Shown here one piece after another: positions 1 through 6,597 of a stretch of 9,200 nucleotides of DNA. Source of the stretch: a bacterium UBP6_UBA1196 (GTDB lineage Bacteria > UBP6 > UBA1177). Under the pieces are notes generated by a model. The model searched no databases. It saw only the letters and a list, made by a program, of their open reading frames with translations, and was not told the origin of the DNA. Location: positions 1-9,200 of the forward strand of contig DBYC01000003.1 of NCBI GenBank assembly GCA_002310035.1, in the 5' to 3' direction. A program made the position numbers and the translations under genes. The first letter of the stretch is position 1, and each line of letters begins with the position of its first letter.

Positions 1-1049
<1,049 letters not shown>

Positions 1050-1064
1050 AACTTTCTCCCTTGA

Positions 1065-1085
1065 AAAAATGTTCCCAAAAATGTT
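1065..1085. repeat. Tandem 9-bp direct repeat in the pyrG leader
   Basis: AAAAATGTT occurs at 1065-1073 and again at 1077-1085, a 12-bp period. Both copies lie between the proposed pyrG -10 box and the pyrG ribosome binding site, so they would be in the untranslated leader of the mRNA (as AACATTTTT twice). It may be a chance outcome of AT-rich sequence; no binding protein is recognised. Confidence 0.5.
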
Positions 1086-1099
1086 TAAAGAGCCTTCAC

Positions 1100-1127
1100 A
1101 GCATAGGGATTTTTCGTCGGAAGACAA
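1100..1127 (-). promoter_or_regulatory. Possible pyrG promoter
   Basis: On the minus strand a TTGTCT (-35, at 1122-1127, 4 of 6 to consensus) is followed after 16 bases by TATGCT (-10, at 1100-1105, 4 of 6). It would start transcription near 1093 and give a leader of about 45 bases before the pyrG ATG at 1049. The match is moderate and the call rests on position and consensus only. Confidence 0.35.
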
Positions 1128-1162
1128 GAATTTTGTTAAGATTTTGCATCTTTTGCCGCAAG

Positions 1163-1192
1163 TTGGCATTTTTACGAAAAAAATTGTATAAT
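1163..1192 (+). promoter_or_regulatory. Sigma70-type promoter of the lipoprotein-plsB unit
   Basis: TTGGCA (-35, 1163-1168, 5 of 6) and a perfect TATAAT (-10, 1187-1192) are separated by 18 bases, just upstream of the lipoprotein gene. The expected start point is near 1199-1200, giving a leader of roughly 25 bases that holds the GGAGG site. No other convincing promoter is seen before plsB, so this probably drives both genes. A small dyad (TGCC at 1154-1157, GGCA at 1165-1168) overlaps the -35 box. Confidence 0.7.
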
Positions 1193-1219
1193 CTTCCGTT
1201 TTTTGTTGCATAACGGAGG
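1193..1219 (+). promoter_or_regulatory. Inverted repeat covering the lipoprotein SD sequence
   Basis: CTTCCGTT (1193-1200) can pair with AACGGAGG (1212-1219) over 8 positions, 7 Watson-Crick and 1 G-U, with an 11-base loop. The right arm contains the Shine-Dalgarno GGAGG (1215-1219), which lies 4 bases before the ATG at 1224. In RNA it would hide the ribosome binding site. However, the left arm sits between the -10 box and the predicted start point, so transcripts from that promoter would contain little of it. It could instead be a DNA operator or chance. Confidence 0.4.
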
Positions 1220-1223
1220 AAAA

Positions 1224-2792
1224 ATGACTGATTTGCTGAAATGTTCCAAAATTATTTTTATCGTTTCCATATTGTTTTTTGTGGCGTGCGAAAGCAGGTC
1301 GGGGGAGGAAACACCGATTGTTTCGGACGATGACGCTTTTAACATTTCCGAGGAAGCGGATGACGATACGGAAAGTGAAAGTACAGGGGATCAGGAAGAA
1401 AATGTGACGGATGAAAATGAAACTTCTACGGATAAAGATGAAACTCTGACTGATGATGAAGTTTCTGATTCCGACATGACGGAAACTGACGATCCCGACG
1501 GTGAAACTTCCGATACAGATCCCGAAGAGCTCCAGACAGGCGGGATCTACATTTTTTCCGGTTTCGACGAATCCGGCAACGCCCAGTCGCGGGAAATTCT
1601 CGGAAACGGCGGATTCTTCGGTTTTTCCATTATGACGCTTAGTGAAAAATACTGGGCTGTAAGCGCGATCCATGAATCTATACCCGCTTTTGACTGGGAC
1701 AAGGCGACAGGGAAACTTTATATCTTTGAAAAAGAGAAAAAAATCGAAAAACTTGAAGACGCCGCTTTCGTGCTGAATCATCCGGACAGACCGTTCAATG
1801 TCGGTTTTGGTTATGCGGCGGCTGAACTTTGCGACATCAACGGCGACGGATTGGACGATCTTGCAGTTTCATCACACCTCGCGACATTCAACGACCTTGG
1901 CGCAGCAGGCGAGATCGTTGTTTTTTACGGCAGTCCCGACGGCTGGAGCGAAGAAAACGCTTCGATTTCTCGCCTCTCTTCGACATACATCCAGAAAGCG
2001 GACAGCATGAGCCAGTCGCTCGCATGCCTTGACTATGACGAAGACGGTTTTGCAGATATTTTTGCCGGCGGCCAGAACGCAGGGCCTGAACTTTCGGGCG
2101 GCGGCAGCCAGGGAATGGTAGCTATGTTCAAAGGGAGTCCGGAAGGTCTTTCTGAACACGAAAAATTCGTTCTTCTTCCTGAAGTTGCGGAAAAAGCGCA
2201 GTATTTCGGAAGCGGAATGCTGACTCACGACTTCAACGGCGACAGTCTCCCTGATCTTGTCGTTGCGGGCTGGGGTTTGAAAGAAAACGGATCTGTGTCA
2301 AATTCAGGCGGGATCTACATTTATTTAGGCGGAGAAAACTGGCAGACAGGAGCTTCAAAAAAGATCTTCGGCGAAGCTGACTCGCAATTCGGAAGCGGAC
2401 TGAAGATCATAGAAATAGGCGGGAAAAAATATCTGGCGGTCCTTGCAACGAAAGACAAAAACTACGGAACGGCCAACTTCTACGATCCGGCTGAAGATTT
2501 CGCCGCAAGAGGCCGTTTTTCCTTCCCGTCAGCCTTTAAGGAAAACGGAAATATTTCAGATTTTGACACGATAAAGCTCTCGGCGGATACCGATCTGATC
2601 ATTGTCGGAGGCAAAAATTTCGGAAACGGCGGAATGACCTACTGTGCAACGATCAACAACAAAACGATCTCGGAGCCTGAAGCGTGCAAATTCCAGCCTG
2701 AATCACCTGCAGGTGGCTACGGATATTCGGTCAAAAACATCGGAAACGGCGAGATCGTTGTCGGAAAACCTGAATATATTCACAAGTTTTAG
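1224..2792 (+). CDS. Lipoprotein with acidic stalk and seven-bladed FG-GAP beta-propeller
   Basis: This is a 522-residue exported lipoprotein of unknown function. Residues 1-22 form a signal II peptide: Lys6 and Lys9, a hydrophobic core 10-20, and the lipobox FVAC with lipidated Cys22; residue +2 is Glu, not Asp. Residues about 28-102 are a low-complexity Asp/Glu/Thr/Ser stalk. The rest fits a beta-propeller of FG-GAP/VCBS repeats, with blade starts near 131, 195, 262, 327, 388, 442 and 497. Calcium-type loops DxNxDGxxD or close variants are at 204-212, 270-278 and 336-344. Strands such as GGIYIF (106) and GGIYIY (362) recur between them. The propeller is likely periplasmic or at the cell surface, binding a partner or polysaccharide (inference). 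The start is ATG 1224 with GGAGG at 1215-1219; an in-frame TTG at 1203 has no leader or SD and is rejected. The stop is TAG, 6 bases before plsB. Confidence 0.85.
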   Translation: MTDLLKCSKIIFIVSILFFVACESRSGEETPIVSDDDAFNISEEADDDTESESTGDQEENVTDENETSTDKDETLTDDEVSDSDMTETDDPDGETSDTDPEELQTGGIYIFSGFDESGNAQSREILGNGGFFGFSIMTLSEKYWAVSAIHESIPAFDWDKATGKLYIFEKEKKIEKLEDAAFVLNHPDRPFNVGFGYAAAELCDINGDGLDDLAVSSHLATFNDLGAAGEIVVFYGSPDGWSEENASISRLSSTYIQKADSMSQSLACLDYDEDGFADIFAGGQNAGPELSGGGSQGMVAMFKGSPEGLSEHEKFVLLPEVAEKAQYFGSGMLTHDFNGDSLPDLVVAGWGLKENGSVSNSGGIYIYLGGENWQTGASKKIFGEADSQFGSGLKIIEIGGKKYLAVLATKDKNYGTANFYDPAEDFAARGRFSFPSAFKENGNISDFDTIKLSADTDLIIVGGKNFGNGGMTYCATINNKTISEPEACKFQPESPAGGYGYSVKNIGNGEIVVGKPEYIHKF

Positions 2793-2798
2793 AGGTTT

Positions 2799-5075
2799 AT
2801 GAGCATCGGTACTTTTTTCTACTCACGCAATTTCGTCGATTCGTTCGCGAACAGACTGCACAAAAAAATCTACCGCTATTTTTTCCGCAAATTCAATGTT
2901 GAAATCCCCGACAAAGAAGGGTTCAAGCTGCTAAAAAAAAGTGCGGAAAACGGTGAGAAACAGCCTATAACCATCTATATTTCAGGTCGTAACAGCAAAA
3001 TCGAGCAGTTCCTCCTTAACGGTTTCATGATTGAAAACGGAATAGTTCCGCCGACCCACTCCTTCGGGCCGAAAACACGGTTTTTCCGCCCTGTCGGCGA
3101 GCTCTGGACTATGTTCGCCGCGATTTTCAGACCGTCAGTGATCAAGGACAGATTCATCGAATCGCTTTACATTCCTGTCGATTCGCCGGAAGAACTCTCC
3201 ATTGACCCGCTTTTTTCCGAAGTTTTCAGAAAAATAAAGCATCAGGAAGCGAAAATCATCCCGGTGATCACTCTCTGGGACAAAAATCTGGATAAGAAAA
3301 GCCGCTGGGAGTGGATAAACCAGACGATCGGACGCTACAACTTCTGGTCGACCTCGTGGGAACTTCTGATGTTCATGCTGAAACGGAGAAAACTCACACT
3401 CAGGATCGGGATTCCGACGAACCTGAAAATCGAGGAAAATGAGGAAAATTTCGTCAAAAAACTTTACAGTCTGATGAATATTTCCAAATCGAATGTCTCA
3501 GGCGCGGTGCTTAAAAACTGGCTCGACCTCAAAAACGAGACCCTTTTCAAAATGGAACTTGAGACAAAGGAGGAAAAGCGCACTGCCATCAGAACGATGC
3601 GGTCGATGTCTTCGGCATACAGCCCGCTTTACGCAGAGACGATCTCATATTTTCTCGGTAAGATCCTCAATGCCCGCTTTTCGAGGTTTGAATATTCACA
3701 GAATGAAATCAATGACTTATACAAAATATGCGCAGTTCCAGGGGCAAATGTCCTTTTTGTCCCGACACACAAAAGCTACTTCGATTATCTGATCCTGAAC
3801 TACATTCTTTACAGGGAAAAAGTGACTGTTCCACTCGTTGCGGCTGGCGACAACCTCGATTTTTTCCCGATTTCGCCGGTTCTCCGGAAAATGGGAGTCT
3901 TTTTCATCAGACGGAAGATCAGGGACGACGAATTTTACAGAAAACTTCTCACGACTTACCTTGAACAGATCGTGACTGCCGGATATAACATCGAATTTTT
4001 CATTGAAGGCGGCAGATCGAGAAGCGGAATGGTGCGCTCTCCGAGAACGGGAATGCTGAAAATGCTTTCTGAAACCGCAAAGACGGCAAACAGAAAACTT
4101 TATCTTGTGCCGGTTTCCATAACTTATGAAAAACTCAAGGAAATCGAGGATTACAGCAAGGAAAAACAGGGCGTGAAACAGCCTGAATCACAGCATTTCC
4201 TCAAAAAAGTTTTCGCCCTTTTCCGCGCAAACTACGGCCCGGTCTACATCAGATTTTCGCAGCCGATATACCTTAATACGAAATTTACAGAAGAAACTGC
4301 CCTGAAAATCGCCGAAGTGCAGGAAAAATCATCGGTCATCAGCTTTTCCGCGATATTTTCGGCAGTTTTTATGAGTTTTGACTCGCTGACGATAAACGAG
4401 ATCATAGAAAGAATGGAAAAAACTGTCGAAATCCTGCGGACTTTGCCTTACATCCAGACTGCTTACGCTTTGAGCAATCTCGATGTGAACTGCTCTAAAC
4501 TGACAGGAGTTCTTCTGAAAAAAGGCGATCTTGTTCTAAAAAGCAGAAATGATCATGAAAATCAGGCGTTTGCTATTTCAAAAAATTCGATTGCAGAGTT
4601 TTCTTTCTATAAAAATTCGGCCGCTTTCGCATTTGCGCCTTTCTTCTGCGAACTTTTCCGCGACACTGATTTGTATCAGTTCGTAAACGAATTTCTTGAA
4701 ACGACGATCATGGGTTACTATGAATCGGACGATCCGGAGCAAAAAACAGATGTTTCCGCTCTGCCTGACTGGTTCAGGACGATGCTGCACCGCTTTTTTG
4801 CCGACAAATTTTCGCTTTTGGGCAAAATCATAGAAACTGTCGAAGACCCCGCTTTCTTCAAAAACTGCGGAGAGAACCATTCCGAAATCGTCAAAAAAAT
4901 CATGGGTAAAGTTTCGCCTCTTATCCCGACTGCAACGGCTGACGATGTTTTTGAAATCGTCTCTTTCCTTGAAAAGAAAAATATAATAACTGCCGGCCTC
5001 ACTTCTTTCGATAGTGCTGCTGCGGAAGAATTGTCCAATAAAATCAAAGAAGTGCTTGGCAAAGTTGAGGGTTAA
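2799..5075 (+). CDS. plsB: Glycerol-3-phosphate O-acyltransferase
   Basis: PlsB acylates sn-glycerol 3-phosphate at position 1 from acyl-CoA or acyl-ACP, the first step of phospholipid synthesis, at the inner membrane. The 758-residue length is close to E. coli PlsB (about 807). All four acyltransferase blocks are present: block I with the catalytic HKSYFD (His324, Asp329), block II GVFFIRR (366-372), block III FIEGGRSRSG (401-410; the usual Thr is Ser409), and block IV VPVSITYE (437-444). Residues about 1-290 form the helical N-terminal region and about 500-758 the C-terminal region, with a hydrophobic stretch around 513-527. The start ATG lies 6 bases after the lipoprotein stop, and its SD (AGAGG, 2791-2795) overlaps that TAG, so translation is probably coupled. 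Its TAA stop shares TTAA with the stop of the convergent gene. The long N- and C-terminal regions favour PlsB over a short PlsC-type enzyme. Confidence 0.93.
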   Translation: MSIGTFFYSRNFVDSFANRLHKKIYRYFFRKFNVEIPDKEGFKLLKKSAENGEKQPITIYISGRNSKIEQFLLNGFMIENGIVPPTHSFGPKTRFFRPVGELWTMFAAIFRPSVIKDRFIESLYIPVDSPEELSIDPLFSEVFRKIKHQEAKIIPVITLWDKNLDKKSRWEWINQTIGRYNFWSTSWELLMFMLKRRKLTLRIGIPTNLKIEENEENFVKKLYSLMNISKSNVSGAVLKNWLDLKNETLFKMELETKEEKRTAIRTMRSMSSAYSPLYAETISYFLGKILNARFSRFEYSQNEINDLYKICAVPGANVLFVPTHKSYFDYLILNYILYREKVTVPLVAAGDNLDFFPISPVLRKMGVFFIRRKIRDDEFYRKLLTTYLEQIVTAGYNIEFFIEGGRSRSGMVRSPRTGMLKMLSETAKTANRKLYLVPVSITYEKLKEIEDYSKEKQGVKQPESQHFLKKVFALFRANYGPVYIRFSQPIYLNTKFTEETALKIAEVQEKSSVISFSAIFSAVFMSFDSLTINEIIERMEKTVEILRTLPYIQTAYALSNLDVNCSKLTGVLLKKGDLVLKSRNDHENQAFAISKNSIAEFSFYKNSAAFAFAPFFCELFRDTDLYQFVNEFLETTIMGYYESDDPEQKTDVSALPDWFRTMLHRFFADKFSLLGKIIETVEDPAFFKNCGENHSEIVKKIMGKVSPLIPTATADDVFEIVSFLEKKNIITAGLTSFDSAAAEELSNKIKEVLGKVEG

Positions 5076-5500
5076 TCAGAAGTTTTTCCTCTCATCTTTT
5101 CCAACCGTTTTTTTGCCCACTCTTTTTTTCTGTCGAAAGCGAGATATTTGAGAAGTTCTTCAGCTGTGTTGAAAATCGTTCCTTCGAGTCTTTTGATGCT
5201 GTCGAAATGGCATCCGTCTTCTTCCGGCGGGTAGTCGCGGCAAAGATCTGGGCGTGCCTCATAAATCGAGCAAAGGTTGGAATCATTGAGATTTTCGCAC
5301 TTTCCCATGACAAGTATCGACCACTCATGGCCGTTTTTCAGGATTTTGATGTTCGGGTTGAAAAGCCACCAGATTATTTCGTCGAAACGGTCTTCGGAAC
5401 GCGGCTCTTTTTCGATGTCGATCGTGACATAGCGGCAGCACATCCCGTTGCAGAAGCGGCAGTCGTCACCGTTGAAATACATCTCCTGTTTTTTTGCCAT
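5072..5500 (-). CDS. YkgJ-type CxxCxxxCC cysteine-cluster protein (putative Zn/Fe binding)
   Basis: This is a 142-residue soluble protein of the YkgJ/UPF0153 family, which is thought to chelate zinc or iron through a cysteine cluster; no reaction is established. The signature is Cys14-x2-Cys17-x3-Cys21-Cys22, then Cys68, Cys77 in LCSIYEARPDLCRDYPP, Cys87 and Cys97, all eight expected cysteines. The C-terminus (about 120-142) is Lys/Arg-rich and helical. The ATG at 5500 is 2 bases after the mraY stop, with a short AGG at 5506-5508 as SD, so it probably depends on coupling to mraY. An alternative ATG at codon 7 has AGGAG with no spacing and is less likely. It is the last gene of the murG-mraY unit, but a role in cell-wall synthesis is not implied by the family. 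Confidence 0.85.
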   Translation of the reverse strand: MAKKQEMYFNGDDCRFCNGMCCRYVTIDIEKEPRSEDRFDEIIWWLFNPNIKILKNGHEWSILVMGKCENLNDSNLCSIYEARPDLCRDYPPEEDGCHFDSIKRLEGTIFNTAEELLKYLAFDRKKEWAKKRLEKMRGKTSD

Positions 5501-5502
5501 AA

Positions 5503-6597
5503 CTACCTGAATTTAATGGTGATAAGCGCAAGCGCAGCCATGATCGCGCTGATGATCCAGAAACGCGTTACGATTTTTGCTTCGGCCATTCCCTGGTGCT
5601 GGTAATGGTGGTGCAGAGGCGCGCGGTAAAGGATCCTGCGGTGCATCTTGAAGCCAATATTTTCCTGCACGAAAGTAGATGTGATTTCAATTACAAAAAT
5701 CGCTCCGGCGATAATGAAAATCACTTCCTGCCTGATCAAAACGGCTGCCGTTCCCATCGTTCCGCCGAGGAAAAGACTTCCCATGTCGCCCATGAAAACT
5801 TCGGCCGGATGCGAGTTGAACCAGAGAAATCCGATCCCGGCACCAACTATCGCGCCGCAGAAAACGGCGATCTCACCGCTTCCCGGAATGTATTCGTAAA
5901 GCAGATGCTGCGCCTGGATCTTGTTGCCTACGATGTATGCGAAAACGCCGAGAACTATGAAAACAAAAACCGAGGGAACGATCGTGAGACCGTCCATTCC
6001 GTCGGCGAAGTTGACCGCGTTCGCCGAGTAGACGATGATGAAAACTATCCAAAGCGCCGTCAGCACTGTCGAACTGAATATGAATCCTTTGAAAAACGGA
6101 AGCTGGAAGGAGTTCGCGACTTCCGCCGGAAGCGGCGAAATGTCAGGCTGAAGGACAAAAACGGCGAGCAGAATGCCGAAAAGTATCTGAATCGCATATT
6201 TGGCAAAGCGCGAAAGTCCTTCGTCGGCATCTTTCCCTTTGATTTTTTTGTAGTCGTCGATCGCACCGAAAACTGCAAACCAGAGCGCGCTTGCAAGCAG
6301 TGCCCAGATGAACGGATTGGCGAGGTCGCACCAGAGAAGTGCACTGCCGATCCCCGTTATGAAAATCAGGATCCCGCCCATCATCGGAGTTCCTGTTTTT
6401 TTCTGCGAATTTATTTCGCCGTAAGAGCGTTCGAACGAGCGGAAACCGTGCCTGTAAAGGGCGTTTATCAGCGGTCTGCCGATGATCAGCGAGAGAAAAA
6501 ACGCCGTGACGAAAGCGATCAGTGTCCTTGAAGAAAGGTATTTGAAAACAGCAAGTCCGCCGGTTTCAAGAGCCGATTTGAAAATCGCGTATATCAT
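5503..6597 (-). CDS. mraY: Phospho-N-acetylmuramoyl-pentapeptide transferase (lipid I synthase)
   Basis: MraY transfers phospho-MurNAc-pentapeptide from UDP to undecaprenyl phosphate at the inner membrane, making lipid I. The 364 residues are of typical length and strongly hydrophobic, consistent with the usual ten transmembrane helices. Family motifs are all present: KKTGTPMMGG (66-75), Asp114-Asp115 in DDYKK, NAVNFADGMDGL (193-204), FNSHPAEVFMGDMGS (260-274) with the third active-site aspartate Asp271, and the cytoplasmic histidine loop PLHHHYQ (327-333). The start ATG overlaps the murG stop in ATGA (6594-6597), with AGGAG at 6606-6610 inside the end of murG, 8 bases upstream. MurG and MraY are therefore translationally coupled, and they catalyse consecutive steps. 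The stop is TAG, 2 bases before the YkgJ-type gene. Confidence 0.97.
   Translation of the reverse strand: MIYAIFKSALETGGLAVFKYLSSRTLIAFVTAFFLSLIIGRPLINALYRHGFRSFERSYGEINSQKKTGTPMMGGILIFITGIGSALLWCDLANPFIWALLASALWFAVFGAIDDYKKIKGKDADEGLSRFAKYAIQILFGILLAVFVLQPDISPLPAEVANSFQLPFFKGFIFSSTVLTALWIVFIIVYSANAVNFADGMDGLTIVPSVFVFIVLGVFAYIVGNKIQAQHLLYEYIPGSGEIAVFCGAIVGAGIGFLWFNSHPAEVFMGDMGSLFLGGTMGTAAVLIRQEVIFIIAGAIFVIEITSTFVQENIGFKMHRRILYRAPLHHHYQHQGMAEAKIVTRFWIISAIMAALALITIKFR

Noticed and set aside
1203..1223. Upstream TTG start for the lipoprotein gene
   Set aside because: It would sit about 3-4 bases after the predicted transcription start, has no SD, and would add seven residues that include the SD itself. 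ATG 1224 has GGAGG and gives a normal signal peptide.
2933..2940. Run of eight A in plsB, and a similar run in murG (8500-8507, minus strand)
   Set aside because: They could allow slippage, but both are ordinary Lys-Lys codons in lysine-rich genes, and a shifted frame would only truncate the protein. No programmed frameshift is supported.
5596..6531. Open frame of 311 codons on the plus strand, opposite mraY
   Set aside because: It lies wholly inside mraY on the other strand, its translation is highly charged with no recognisable domain, and it has no evident SD. It is a shadow of mraY codon use.
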